This document shows, in pieces, positions 1 through 8,587 of a DNA stretch of 64,000 bases. Made by a program: the position numbers and the translations under genes. The notes below the pieces were generated by a model, which ran no database searches, was not told the DNA's origin, and was given only the letters and a program-made list of their open reading frames with translations. Origin of the DNA: JAGVSV01 sp050952845 (GTDB lineage: Bacteria; Bacillota; Clostridia; Christensenellales; Aristaeellaceae); contig JBMNLP010000001.1 of assembly GCA_050952845.1 (NCBI GenBank), positions 2,914,001 to 2,978,000 of the forward strand, in the 5' to 3' direction. Position 1 is the stretch's first letter, and the number at the start of each line of letters is the position of its first letter.

Positions 1-36
1 CCCGTGTGCAAATCCCAGTATGCCGACGCGTGCCAT
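1..36 (-). CDS. Gfo/Idh/MocA-type oxidoreductase, N-terminus only
   Basis: Only the first 12 codons are inside the window (reads MARVGILGFAHG). The short beta-strand followed by a GxxxxAHG-like turn is the usual start of the Rossmann NAD(P)-binding domain of Gfo/Idh/MocA sugar dehydrogenases. A strong AAGGAGGAAA ribosome binding site sits about 5 bases upstream of the ATG at 36, which supports the start. The rest of the gene lies outside, so substrate and length are unknown. The family call rests on a very short stretch. Confidence 0.5.
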   Translation of the reverse strand, partial: MARVGILGFAHG

Positions 37-99
37 GATCGTTTTCCTCCTTAAAAAAACTTCGTGCTATTATCATACCACAACCAAGCGTATTTTTGC

Positions 100-126
100 T
101 TGCATTTTGAAAATTCAGTGTATAAT
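100..126 (+). promoter_or_regulatory. Probable sigma-A promoter for the DUF2007-like gene
   Basis: A perfect TATAAT (121-126) lies 15-16 bases after TTGCAT/CTTGCA (about 99-105). The start codon is only about 18 bases downstream of the -10 box, so the leader would be very short. The -35 spacing is tighter than the usual 17, so confidence is moderate. Confidence 0.45.
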
Positions 127-143
127 GATGCTGGGGGATCCAT

Positions 144-461
144 ATGACGGACATGAATTATTGCGAAACCTGCATGGCGCTGGTGGAGGGCGGCCGCCCG
201 CTGGACGGGCACAGCATACGAACGCCGCAACCAAACGACCCGGTGCTGCTGCTGAAAGCCGGCAGCCTGCAAGCCGGTATGATGGAGGAACTGCTGCACA
301 GGGCGGCGATTCCCGTGATGAAGAAAGGCCGTCTTGGCGCCGGCATGACCGCATGGGCTGGCTCCATGCTGGAAGAACTCAGCCTGTTTGTACCCTGGGG
401 CGCGTATGAACAGGCTAAAGAACTGGTGGACAGCCTGCAGGAAACAGACAAATGTGAATAA
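144..461 (+). CDS. Small DUF2007-like protein with partial zinc-ribbon N-terminus
   Basis: The 105-residue protein begins with a CxxC pair (residues 7-10), then has a segment 'DPVLLLKAGSLQAGMMEELL' and a final 'FVPWGAYEQAKELV'. This order matches DUF2007-type putative signal-transducing proteins of Clostridia, which pair a zinc ribbon with a ferredoxin-like fold. The second CxxC normally expected in the ribbon is absent, so metal binding is doubtful. GGGGGAT lies about 5 bases before the ATG. It sits 13 bases upstream of the alpha/beta hydrolase and may be co-transcribed with it. The function of the family is not known. Confidence 0.6.
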   Translation: MTDMNYCETCMALVEGGRPLDGHSIRTPQPNDPVLLLKAGSLQAGMMEELLHRAAIPVMKKGRLGAGMTAWAGSMLEELSLFVPWGAYEQAKELVDSLQETDKCE

Positions 462-474
462 AGAGGGAAATCAA

Positions 475-1527
475 ATGACTTACAACCCACAGCAGGAAAT
501 GATACGCAGGATGGATGCGTGCACCTTTTCTATGCGCATCGCAGAGCATGAAAACTTGGCTGCATGGCAGAATAGAGCACGGGCGCGCCTTGCCGACAGG
601 CTGGGGCTTCCATTTGAAAAGGTGCCTGCGGAAGCCCAGGTTGAGTGGACCCGCAAAGAAGACGGCTATACAGAAACACGGTTTGTATTTAAAAGCGAGC
701 AGGACATCACCGTGCCGTGCCATCTGCTGGTGCCGGTTGGCACTCCGCATGGTAAAAAATTTCCCCTGATCATCTGCCTGCAGGGACACTCCAAAGGCAT
801 GCACATATCGCTGGGGCGCCCCCTCTATGAAGGGGATGAGGAAACCATCGCCGGGGACCGTGATTTTGCCAGGCAAGCCGTGCAGCGCGGCTATGCGGCG
901 CTGGCTATCGAACAGCGTGGTTTCGGCGAGAGCGGCGGCACCCCCGAAGGGCCGGACTGCCAGCAGATCGCCATGCAGGCGCTGCTGCTGGGCAGAACGT
1001 TGATTGGCGAACGCGTGTGGGACGTATCCCGTGCCATCGACGTGGTGGGCGATCTGTTTTCCATGATTGACATGCGCCGCATCGCTGCCATGGGTAACTC
1101 GGGCGGCGGCACCACCACCATCTATGCAGCAGCCATGGACGAACGCATTGCCGCCGCCATGCCGTCCTGTGCGGTGAGCGGTTTTCTGCCCTCCATCGGC
1201 GCACAGCATCACTGTACCTGCAACTATGTGCCCGCCATCATGAAGGATTTTGACATGGCTGACCTGGCCGGCCTCGTAGCGCCGCGCCCGCTGGTTATCG
1301 TCAGCGGCCGGGACGATGGCATTTTTCCCATCGCATCCGCCATTCAGCAATATGAAATAGCCCGCGACCAATACTATGTCCGAACCGGTGCGCAGGAGGC
1401 TATCCGACACGTCATCGGCGAGGGCGGACACCGCTTTTATGCTGCGGAAGGCTGGCAGGCTTTTGACGGGGTAACGGGATGGCAACGACAAAAATCCTGC
1501 ACTGCTTTGTCCGCCACGATTGCGTAA
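475..1527 (+). CDS. Alpha/beta hydrolase, acetyl-xylan-esterase/dienelactone hydrolase type
   Basis: A 350-residue protein. The ATG at 475 is chosen because AGAGGGAAA precedes it; the open frame runs further upstream without a start signal. It shows a core alpha/beta hydrolase fold: 'PLIICLQGHSKG' oxyanion strand, 'AIEQRGFGESGG' strand-turn, nucleophile elbow 'GNSGGG' (Ser near residue 205) and a C-terminal 'EGGHRFY' carrying the likely catalytic His. This layout matches large esterases of the acetyl-xylan esterase/Abhydrolase_7 type, acting on acylated sugars or related esters; the substrate is inferred. The last 13 or so codons after 'TGW' lie in a fragment of the dispersed repeat family, so the native C-terminus may have been replaced. 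Confidence 0.75.
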   Translation: MTYNPQQEMIRRMDACTFSMRIAEHENLAAWQNRARARLADRLGLPFEKVPAEAQVEWTRKEDGYTETRFVFKSEQDITVPCHLLVPVGTPHGKKFPLIICLQGHSKGMHISLGRPLYEGDEETIAGDRDFARQAVQRGYAALAIEQRGFGESGGTPEGPDCQQIAMQALLLGRTLIGERVWDVSRAIDVVGDLFSMIDMRRIAAMGNSGGGTTTIYAAAMDERIAAAMPSCAVSGFLPSIGAQHHCTCNYVPAIMKDFDMADLAGLVAPRPLVIVSGRDDGIFPIASAIQQYEIARDQYYVRTGAQEAIRHVIGEGGHRFYAAEGWQAFDGVTGWQRQKSCTALSATIA

Positions 1528-1569
1528 TTTACTTCTTATTGCATTTGAGCAAATATACTGATCATGGCA
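1488..1569. repeat. Dispersed inverted-repeat element, copy R1 (two adjoining fragments)
   Basis: Bases 1488-1531 match, in reverse orientation, the left part of the elements at 36275 and 58409 (shared core GACAAAAATCCTGC...CCACGATTGCGTAATT). After about 10 bases, 1544-1569 (GAGCAAATATACTGATCATGGCA) resembles the other end of the same element. The copy lies between the convergent hydrolase and WbsX genes. It encodes the last hydrolase codons including the stop, and ends 6 bases before the WbsX stop. Confidence 0.65.
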
Positions 1570-1574
1570 CCCTC

Positions 1575-2684
1575 TCACGGTTTGAAGACTTTTTTGATCG
1601 CCTCCAGATAGCCGTAGCCATACAGATCGTCAGGCTGCAGGTAGCTGGTTTCAGTCCACTCGTTCCAGGAGTTGATGGTGATCAGCGGCGACTGTTCGGG
1701 GTGCTGATCGGCATAGTCCTTCGCCATGCGCATGGCCTTTTCAATCATGTCAGGCGTATTGCCGGTGATTTCATAGTTGGGGTGCTCTAAGAAGCGCGGG
1801 CTGTTGTCCCAGCCCACGCTGATGTGCGGAAAATATGGAAAATCAAACGCCTGCCCCAGCCGCTGCCACTCCGCCGCCACATCGGTCAGTATGTCGGCAT
1901 AGGGGCGGTGGATGTTGGTAAAGTGCACAAATTGGTAGTGCGTGCAGCTGTCAAAGCCTAACACGCGGCAAAAATCCTTTGCGGGAATGGTTTTGCCGGT
2001 ATCGACGCCGGTCACGGCGGTGAACCGCTCGCTCCACATCGCAAACTGCAGATGCAAGCCGCCAAGCCCCCGGGCAGCCGCCTCCTCCCGGAACCAATCC
2101 AGCGCCCTTTTAGCTTCCTCCGGCCCACCTAAACCTTTCGCAAAGTTGGGCACGTCATAGATCATGAACACCGGCTTGCCGTCGATGCGGTAGTAATGGG
2201 GCAAGCCAAAATACCTGTCGATCAGGCGCCGGGCCAGCCGTTCAAACTCCGTCCGGTTGACGGCGCCCTCCCATACGACGGTTTCTGTGTCTGCCGACAG
2301 CCGCTTGTCCCACAGCGCCATCGCGTCATGGTTGGCCCACATCAGGTAGAACTTCATGCCCGGCCTGTTTTTTGCTTTCAGAAAACCATCGTTCAGGCAA
2401 TGTTCCAGAAACGGCCGCCTGTCATACCAGTACCAGTCGTATATGAACACGTTGATGCCATGGTCCGTCGCAGCCTCGATCTGCATGTCCATCACGTAGG
2501 GATCAGCCTCGTTCACATACCCCCAGCGGGGTTTTCTCGGCCAGGTGTGCGCAGGATGCATTTTACCGGCGCTTCGCACCGACTGCCATTCGCCCATGCC
2601 CTCGGGCCAGAACATGCGCGTGCGGGGCTCGTCCCCGGTGTAGGCAGGCCATATATAAGCGGCGACGTCATACTGCTGTTTCAC
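1575..2684 (-). CDS. WbsX-like / GH99-like glycan-acting protein
   Basis: A 369-residue protein starting at a GTG (2684) preceded by AAGGGAGG; the same frame continues upstream only as a shadow of pepF. It begins 'YDVAAYIWPAY' and carries 'WGYVNEADP', 'FIYDWYWY', 'GKPVFMIYDV' and the diagnostic C-terminal 'NSWNEWTETSYLQPD', as in the glycosyltransferase WbsX family (Pfam Glyco_tran_WbsX), which has a GH99-like TIM barrel. Family members are linked to O-antigen/rhamnan biosynthesis or to endo-glycosidase action; which applies here is undetermined. It is 70 bases downstream of pepF and probably at the end of the V-ATPase transcript. There is no signal peptide, so it should be cytoplasmic. Confidence 0.7.
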   Translation of the reverse strand: MKQQYDVAAYIWPAYTGDEPRTRMFWPEGMGEWQSVRSAGKMHPAHTWPRKPRWGYVNEADPYVMDMQIEAATDHGINVFIYDWYWYDRRPFLEHCLNDGFLKAKNRPGMKFYLMWANHDAMALWDKRLSADTETVVWEGAVNRTEFERLARRLIDRYFGLPHYYRIDGKPVFMIYDVPNFAKGLGGPEEAKRALDWFREEAAARGLGGLHLQFAMWSERFTAVTGVDTGKTIPAKDFCRVLGFDSCTHYQFVHFTNIHRPYADILTDVAAEWQRLGQAFDFPYFPHISVGWDNSPRFLEHPNYEITGNTPDMIEKAMRMAKDYADQHPEQSPLITINSWNEWTETSYLQPDDLYGYGYLEAIKKVFKP

Positions 2685-2754
2685 GTTAACCTCCCTTTTT
2701 ACGATACGCGCCCCGGCTTTGGCAAGCATCGGGGCGCCTGTTACGGTACAACAC

Positions 2755-4455
2755 CTATTTGATCTTCGATTTGTCCAGGGTGTCCAGGTACTGCTCCAGC
2801 TTAGGGGTGATGGCGGCGATGGCGCCGGGCTTGAACGGGCTGCACAAGCCGTGCTTTGGCACCAGCTTTTTGAACGGCGTGCGGCCCGATTCGCGGCACA
2901 CAGCCATGTAGGAAGCCCAGGCGTTTTCATGGTCCTCCATGTCCATGATGAAATACTGCAGCGCACAAACCTGAGCCAGCGTATAGTCCAGATAGTAGAA
3001 CGGGTACATATACAAATGCAGCTGTTTCTGCCAGCGGCCGCCGTTCTCCAGGTATTCCAAGCCATCATAATCGATATGCGGCAAGTATTTTCTTTCGATT
3101 TCGCGGTACTTCCGCCGCCGTTCCTCCGGGGTTGCCTCCGGATTTTCATATACCCATTCCTGCAGCTCGTCAACAGAAGCGCCGTAGGGCAGGAAGTTGA
3201 GGGCGCTCACCACATGGCTGTAGTAATACTTGGTGGTGTCCTCCTTAAAGAAGCGCTTCATCCAGGGATGGGTGAAGAACTCCATGCTCATGGAGTGGAT
3301 TTCAGCCACTTCGCTGGTGTAGTCCGCCAGGTCGCTCAGCTCCACATCGCGCTGCAGGTAGCCCTGGAAAGCATGCCCCGCCTCGTGCGTCAGCACGTCG
3401 ACATCGCCCGCGGTGCCATTGAAGTTGCTGAATATGAACGGCGCCTTATAGTCCGGAAAAAAGGTCATGTAGCCGCCATTGGCCTTGCCGGGCCTGGTGG
3501 TCAGATCCATCAAACCGGCGCCTGTCATGAAGCGGAAAAACTCGCTGGTTTCGGGAGACAACTCATCATACATGATGCCGGCTTGTTCCACCAGGTAAGC
3601 TTCTTCGCCCTTGGGCGTGGGGTTGCCGGTTAAGAACATCAGGTTGTAGTCGTAGTTCTTCATATCAGAGATGCCCAGCCGCGCCGCCTGTTCCTTGTAC
3701 AGCTTTTGTGTCAACGGCACGACAGACTCGGCAATCTGATCACGGTATGCTTTGGCGTCCTGCTGATTCCAGTCGGTGCGGCCCATGCGGGCGTACGCCA
3801 CGGGAATGAAGTTTTCGTAGCCCAGCTTTTTGCCGATGCGGTCGCGCACCTTGACCAGCTGGTCATACAGGCTGTCCAGCTTGTCCATCTGCCCGGCCAT
3901 CCAGCCCCAGTGCGCCTGATTGGCGCGCCTGCGCACATCCCGATCCGGCGACATCATGAAGGGCGTCATGCCTGACAGGTTGCGAGTTTCGCCTTCGAAT
4001 TCGATCTCAGCGGATGCCATCAGGGTCTGATACTCGCTTTTCAGCTTGTTTTCCTCCGCCAGGTCGTCCAGTATCTCAGGCTTGAACACCTTGCGCTGCA
4101 CCTCGTACTTTTCCAGCAGGTGCTCGCCGTATTTCGCCGCCACATCCTGCCGAAACGGCGATTCCAGCACAATCCGCGCAGCTTCAGAGGATATTTCACC
4201 AAAGCGCGGGCTTTCCCTGTCCAGCACATCCTTTTCCGCGGCGTAGAATGCATCCTTGGTGTTGATGGTATAGCGCACATAGCACAGGCTGCTTTGCGTG
4301 GACAAATACCGTCCCTTTTTGTCCAGCTCAGCCATAGCCTTCAACAGCTCATCCGCGCTGCCCGCATTTTCCATGCTGCCAAGCAGCGTTTTCATCTCGC
4401 CAAAAAGCTTGTCATAGTCCGGCCTCTGATACACCATGTCTTGAAACTTTGTCAT
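2755..4455 (-). CDS. pepF: M3 family oligoendopeptidase F-like metallopeptidase
   Basis: The 566-residue protein has the M3 zinc signature HEAGH (residues 357-361) followed by the expected downstream 'EIHSMSMEFF' supplying the third ligand. Length and the Tyr-rich C-terminal 'YMYPFYYLDYTLAQ' fit the oligoendopeptidase F branch, which cleaves short peptides in the cytosol. The ATG at 4455 overlaps the stop of ntpD by 4 bases (ATGA), so it is translationally coupled to the last V-ATPase gene. That coupling is unusual; the family has no known role in ATPase function. Confidence 0.88.
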   Translation of the reverse strand: MTKFQDMVYQRPDYDKLFGEMKTLLGSMENAGSADELLKAMAELDKKGRYLSTQSSLCYVRYTINTKDAFYAAEKDVLDRESPRFGEISSEAARIVLESPFRQDVAAKYGEHLLEKYEVQRKVFKPEILDDLAEENKLKSEYQTLMASAEIEFEGETRNLSGMTPFMMSPDRDVRRRANQAHWGWMAGQMDKLDSLYDQLVKVRDRIGKKLGYENFIPVAYARMGRTDWNQQDAKAYRDQIAESVVPLTQKLYKEQAARLGISDMKNYDYNLMFLTGNPTPKGEEAYLVEQAGIMYDELSPETSEFFRFMTGAGLMDLTTRPGKANGGYMTFFPDYKAPFIFSNFNGTAGDVDVLTHEAGHAFQGYLQRDVELSDLADYTSEVAEIHSMSMEFFTHPWMKRFFKEDTTKYYYSHVVSALNFLPYGASVDELQEWVYENPEATPEERRRKYREIERKYLPHIDYDGLEYLENGGRWQKQLHLYMYPFYYLDYTLAQVCALQYFIMDMEDHENAWASYMAVCRESGRTPFKKLVPKHGLCSPFKPGAIAAITPKLEQYLDTLDKSKIK

Positions 4456-5099
4456 GTTGCCGCCTCCCTCCGCTCCTCCATCATGGATTTGACCTTCATC
4501 AATCGTACAATGGCGCCGCGCTCGTTTTCATCTAACTTCATGGTGATGACGCGGATGGTTTCCTCTAACTGCGGGATCATCACATACTCCAGCGCGTTTA
4601 CGCGGCGCCGGGTTTTTTCGATTTCATCTGCCAGCATCGCACAGGTTTTCTCAGTCTCCGCCAGCATCAGCATGTCGGGCAGGATGCCAGCCAGGGTTTC
4701 GATGGCGCTGTCCAAATCCGCTGAAGTTTCGGCATAGCCATAGGGCTGTACAGCCTCGGAGAGCGAACCCGGCCGCAGCGCATAGCTGGGCACCCGTACA
4801 GACAGGATATTCCGCCTGCCCACCAACAAATCGGCGGTGCGCGCCGGATACATCAGCGCGCTCTCCATAGCCTGGCTGTCCATGACGGCACGGGCCAGGG
4901 CAAAGCCGCGCATGGCACCCGCCAGCTGCCCTTCTACCTTATTGCGCAACCTTGCGTTCTCGCGCAGCAGCGCGATGATGCGCCGTACCAGCTCGTCGCG
5001 CTTGTCCTTGAGCAGCTTGTGCCCGCGCCTGGCAATCACCAGCCGGCGCTTGCTGCGCGTAAGCTCCATGCGCGTTGGGTTCACGCGAAGCGCTGCCAT
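4452..5099 (-). CDS. ntpD: V-type ATPase subunit D (central rotor shaft)
   Basis: The 215-residue protein starts 'NPTRMELTRSKRRLVIARRGHKLLKDKRDEL', the conserved N-terminal helix of V/A-ATPase subunit D. It is a long two-helix coiled coil with a central variable segment and a C-terminal helix 'RRRVNALEYVMIPQLEETI'. With NtpG it forms the rotor axle inside the A3B3 hexamer and passes torque to the K-ring. Its ATG overlaps the ntpB stop (TGATG), and its own stop overlaps the pepF start. Confidence 0.95.
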   Translation of the reverse strand: MAALRVNPTRMELTRSKRRLVIARRGHKLLKDKRDELVRRIIALLRENARLRNKVEGQLAGAMRGFALARAVMDSQAMESALMYPARTADLLVGRRNILSVRVPSYALRPGSLSEAVQPYGYAETSADLDSAIETLAGILPDMLMLAETEKTCAMLADEIEKTRRRVNALEYVMIPQLEETIRVITMKLDENERGAIVRLMKVKSMMEERREAAT

Positions 5100-6475
5100 C
5101 AGGCATCCTCTCCGTAGTAGATATCCAGCATGTCATCGTGAATGCGCTTCAATTCGTTCCTGGGCAGCATACGCAGCAGTTTCCAGCCCAAATCCAGCGT
5201 GTCAGCGATGCTGCGGTCGGTCTGATAGCCCTGGGACACATACTCCTCCTCAAAGGCGTCGGCAAATGCGGCATACAGCTTGTCCACGTCTGTCAGCGCG
5301 GCATCGCCTAAAATAACAGCTAACTCCTTTGCGTCCTTGCCGCGCGAATAGGCGGCAAACAGCTGGTTCATAGTGGGCGCATGGTCGGCGCGCGTCTTGC
5401 CCTCGCCGATGCCCTTATCCTTCAAACGGGAAAGGCTGGGCAGCACGTTGATAGGCGGCGAGATGCCCTTTCTGTGCAGCTCACGGCTTAAAATGATCTG
5501 ACCTTCGGTGATATAGCCCGTCAGGTCCGGGATGGGATGGGTGATGTCGTCCTCGGGCATGGTGAGAATGGGCAGCTGCGTGATGGAGCCCTTCTTGCCG
5601 ATGACCCGCCCTGCGCGCTCGTACATGCTGGCCAGGTCGGTATACAGGTAGCCGGGATAGCCGCGGCGGCCCGGCACCTCACGGCGAGCAGCTGACACCT
5701 CGCGCAGAGCTTCGGCGTAGTTGGTCAGGTCGGTCAGGATGACCAGCACATGCATATCCTTTTCATAAGCCAGGTATTCCGCCGCCGTCAGCGCCATGCG
5801 CGGCGTGGCGATGCGCTCAATGGCCGGGTCGTCAGCTAAGTTCATGAACAGCACCGCGTGGTCGATGGCGCCGGTGCGCCGGAAGTCGCTGATGAAAAAA
5901 TCCGCTTCTTCAAACGTGATGCCAATGGCGCCAAACACCACCGCGAACATCTCGTCGCTGCCCAATACCCGGGCCTGTCTGGCAATCTGCGTAGCCAACT
6001 GCGCGTGCGGCAGGCCTGAGCCGGAGAACACCGGCAGCTTCTGCCCGCGCACCAGGGTATTCAAGCCGTCGATAGCCGACACGCCGGTCTGGATAAATTC
6101 GCTGGGGTAGTCGCGCGCGGCGGGGTTAAGCGGCACGCCGTTGATGTTGCGGCGCATCTCGGGGATAATGGCCGGCCCGCCGTCATTGGGCTCGCCCATG
6201 CCGTCAAACACGCGCCCCAGCATGTCCATGGACAGCGACAGCTCAATGCCGCGGCCTAAAAAGCGCGCCTTGCTGTCGGAAATTTTCAGCCCATGGCTCG
6301 TTTCAAACAGCTGCACCAGCGCCCTGTCGCCATCGATCTCCAGCACCTTGCCGCGCCGGAGCTCGCCCGAAGCCTGCTCAATCTCCACCAGCTCATCATA
6401 GGTGACGCCTGAGACACCTTCCACCAGCAGCAGGGGGCCGACAACCTCGCGAATGGTGCGATATTCTTTCTGCAT
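5099..6475 (-). CDS. ntpB: V-type ATPase subunit B (non-catalytic nucleotide-binding)
   Basis: A 458-residue subunit of the A3B3 head. The ATG at 6475 follows GAGGGAGGG at good spacing and lies one base past the ntpA stop; an ATG six codons upstream would overlap that binding site. It has the degenerate P-loop region 'SGSGLPHAQ' in place of GxxxxGKT, as expected for the non-catalytic B subunit, plus 'FFISDFRRTGAIDHAVLFMN' and 'YPGYLYTDLASMYERAG'. B subunits contribute the arginine finger at the catalytic interface. Confidence 0.95.
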   Translation of the reverse strand: MQKEYRTIREVVGPLLLVEGVSGVTYDELVEIEQASGELRRGKVLEIDGDRALVQLFETSHGLKISDSKARFLGRGIELSLSMDMLGRVFDGMGEPNDGGPAIIPEMRRNINGVPLNPAARDYPSEFIQTGVSAIDGLNTLVRGQKLPVFSGSGLPHAQLATQIARQARVLGSDEMFAVVFGAIGITFEEADFFISDFRRTGAIDHAVLFMNLADDPAIERIATPRMALTAAEYLAYEKDMHVLVILTDLTNYAEALREVSAARREVPGRRGYPGYLYTDLASMYERAGRVIGKKGSITQLPILTMPEDDITHPIPDLTGYITEGQIILSRELHRKGISPPINVLPSLSRLKDKGIGEGKTRADHAPTMNQLFAAYSRGKDAKELAVILGDAALTDVDKLYAAFADAFEEEYVSQGYQTDRSIADTLDLGWKLLRMLPRNELKRIHDDMLDIYYGEDA

Positions 6476-6476
6476 C

Positions 6477-8243
6477 TTACAGCCCTCCCTCATCCGTCAG
6501 CGCCGTGATCTGGGCGATCATCTCGGTTTCATAGCGGTCAAACACCTGCAAATCGTTCTCAGCGACATACTTGGCGCGGCTGATGCGCTCGCGCACAGGC
6601 AGCTCAAGCAGCGCCGTCAGGCTGGCGCCCGCCTTGAGCGCTTCCTGCGCGCGGGCGCCAAACTGCAGGATCAGCCGCAGCATATGGTACTGCTTCTTCA
6701 GCGATGTATAGGTGTCTACCTCGTCAAAGGCGTTCTGGTGCAGATAGTCCTCCCGGATGGAGCGGGCGACCTCCATGGTCATCCGATCAACCCAGCTGAG
6801 GGAATCGATGCCCACCAGGCGTACAATTTCGTCCAGTTCGGACTCGCGCTGCAGGATCATCATGGTCTGGGCGCGCATGCTGTCCCAGTCCGGCGATATT
6901 TCATCGTTAAACCATTCTGCCAGCGATTCGATATACAGCGAGTAGGACGCAAGCCAGTCCACCGCCGGGAAATGGCGCTGGTAAGCCAATTGCGCCGACA
7001 AGCCCCAGAACACCTTGACGATGCGCAGCGTAGCCTGGGAAACAGGCTCGGATATGTCGCCGCCGGGCGGCGATACCGCCCCGATGGCGGTGATGGAGCC
7101 GTATACATCCTTGCTGGCCAGGCAGCGGACAACGCCCGCGCGCTCGTAAAACTCAGCAATGCGGCTGGACAGGTAAGCCGGGTAGCCTTCTTCACCCGGC
7201 ATTTCCTCCAGCCGGCCCGACATCTCGCGCAGCGCCTCTGCCCAACGGCTGGTAGAATCCGCCATGATGGCCACCTTGTAGCCCATATCGCGGTAGTATT
7301 CGGCAATGGTGATGCCGGTATATATCGACGCCTCGCGCGCAGCCACCGGCATGTCAGAGGTGTTGGCAATCAACACCGTGCGTCGCATCAGCGGTTCGCC
7401 CGTGCGCGGGTCAAACAGCTCGGGGAATTCCTTGAGGACGTCGGTCATTTCGTTGCCGCGCTCGCCGCAGCCCACATACACGATGATGTCGGCGTCCGCC
7501 CACTTGGCCAGCTGGTGCTGCACCACCGTTTTGCCGGAACCGAACGGACCCGGCACGGCAGCCACGCCGCCTGAGGCAATGGGAAACAGCGTATCAATGA
7601 TGCGCTGCCCCGTCACCATGGGAGCTGCCGGGGCAAGCTTCTCCCGGTAAGGGCGTCCGCGGCGCACAGGCCACCTTTGCACCATGGTGATGGCATGCTC
7701 CTGCCCCCGGTCATCCCGGATGACGCACACGGTGTCCTCCACCTTGGCCGAACCCTTGTGCAACGACACCACGGTGCCCGAAACGCCGTGGGGCACCAGG
7801 ATGCGGTGCATGATAACCGCCGTTTCCTGCACTTCGCCCAGCCGGTCGCCGGGCTGAACCCGGTCGCCTTCAGCTACCCGCGGGTTAAACCCCCAGGTTT
7901 TTTCGCGGTCCAGCGCCGGCGCTTCCACGCCCCGGGTGATGCGGTCGCCCGCCATGCGGCGGATGGCAGTCAGCGGCCGCTGGATGCCGTCAAAGATGGA
8001 TTCAATCAGCCCGGGCCCCAACTCCACCGATAGCGGCGCGCCCGTTGTCTCCACCGGCTCCCCCGGGCCGATGCCCGCGGTTTCTTCATATACCTGGATG
8101 GAGGCGCGGTCGCCCCGCAGCTCGATGATTTCGCCTATCAGCCGTTCGTTGCCTACGCGCACCACGTCGTACATGCGCGCATTCCCCATGCCGCCCGCGA
8201 CAATCAGGGGTCCGGCTACCTTGATAATGGTTCCCTGGGCCAT
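6477..8243 (-). CDS. ntpA: V-type ATPase catalytic subunit A
   Basis: A 588-residue catalytic subunit. It has the N-terminal beta-barrel, the non-homologous bulge region (about 110-190), a Walker A GPFGSGKT (232-239), 'YVGCGERGNEM' carrying the catalytic Glu, and 'MADSTSRWAEALREMSGRLEEMPGEEGYPAYL'. Length and motif order are standard for A/V-type enzymes. GGAGGAA precedes the ATG. It lies 5 bases after ntpG. With ntpB it hydrolyses ATP to drive ion export, or makes ATP when run in reverse. Confidence 0.97.
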   Translation of the reverse strand: MAQGTIIKVAGPLIVAGGMGNARMYDVVRVGNERLIGEIIELRGDRASIQVYEETAGIGPGEPVETTGAPLSVELGPGLIESIFDGIQRPLTAIRRMAGDRITRGVEAPALDREKTWGFNPRVAEGDRVQPGDRLGEVQETAVIMHRILVPHGVSGTVVSLHKGSAKVEDTVCVIRDDRGQEHAITMVQRWPVRRGRPYREKLAPAAPMVTGQRIIDTLFPIASGGVAAVPGPFGSGKTVVQHQLAKWADADIIVYVGCGERGNEMTDVLKEFPELFDPRTGEPLMRRTVLIANTSDMPVAAREASIYTGITIAEYYRDMGYKVAIMADSTSRWAEALREMSGRLEEMPGEEGYPAYLSSRIAEFYERAGVVRCLASKDVYGSITAIGAVSPPGGDISEPVSQATLRIVKVFWGLSAQLAYQRHFPAVDWLASYSLYIESLAEWFNDEISPDWDSMRAQTMMILQRESELDEIVRLVGIDSLSWVDRMTMEVARSIREDYLHQNAFDEVDTYTSLKKQYHMLRLILQFGARAQEALKAGASLTALLELPVRERISRAKYVAENDLQVFDRYETEMIAQITALTDEGGL

Positions 8244-8248
8244 AGATG

Positions 8249-8587
8249 CTATTCCTCCGTATCATTCAGCTCAATGTGCGCGCCAACCGCTTTTTCTACG
8301 TTCGCCATCACACGCGACATGCCAAAGCCGTCTGTGCCGCGGCTGCCCGGTATGGGGATGATAGCCACCCCGGGGTCAGCATTGTAGCGCGCCAATGTTT
8401 CGGGGATCGTCCTCGCAATACCCTCGGTGATATAAATCACCGACACACCTTCTGTAACCATCCGGTGTACAGCCTGCTGCGCCTGCTGGGGCGTCCGAGC
8501 ATCCGCCACGCGCATGCCCACCGTCCGGAAGGCAGCCACAATGTCGCTTTCGCCGATGACGCCCACGGCACTCCGCTTATCTGCCAT
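8249..8587 (-). CDS. ntpG: V-type ATPase subunit F (NtpG, central stalk)
   Basis: A 112-residue protein. The start at 8587 (MADKRSAVGVIGESD) is preferred over an upstream in-frame ATG because it matches the family N-terminus. It has the short Rossmann-like F-subunit fold: 'VGVIGESDIVAAFRTVGM' and 'VIYITEGIARTIPETLARY', ending 'PIPGSRGTDGFG'. It binds subunit D in the rotor shaft. It overlaps the end of ntpC by 11 bases. Confidence 0.92.
   Translation of the reverse strand: MADKRSAVGVIGESDIVAAFRTVGMRVADARTPQQAQQAVHRMVTEGVSVIYITEGIARTIPETLARYNADPGVAIIPIPGSRGTDGFGMSRVMANVEKAVGAHIELNDTEE

Noticed and set aside
415..1578. A 387-codon minus-strand frame opposite the alpha/beta hydrolase
   Set aside because: The plus strand has clear hydrolase motifs and a binding site; the minus frame matches nothing known.
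2685..3173. N-terminal extension of the WbsX-like frame
   Set aside because: It overlaps pepF in another frame, looks like shadow sequence, and the GTG at 2684 has a good binding site.
6402..7574. A 390-codon plus-strand frame over ntpA
   Set aside because: Antisense shadow of a highly conserved catalytic subunit.
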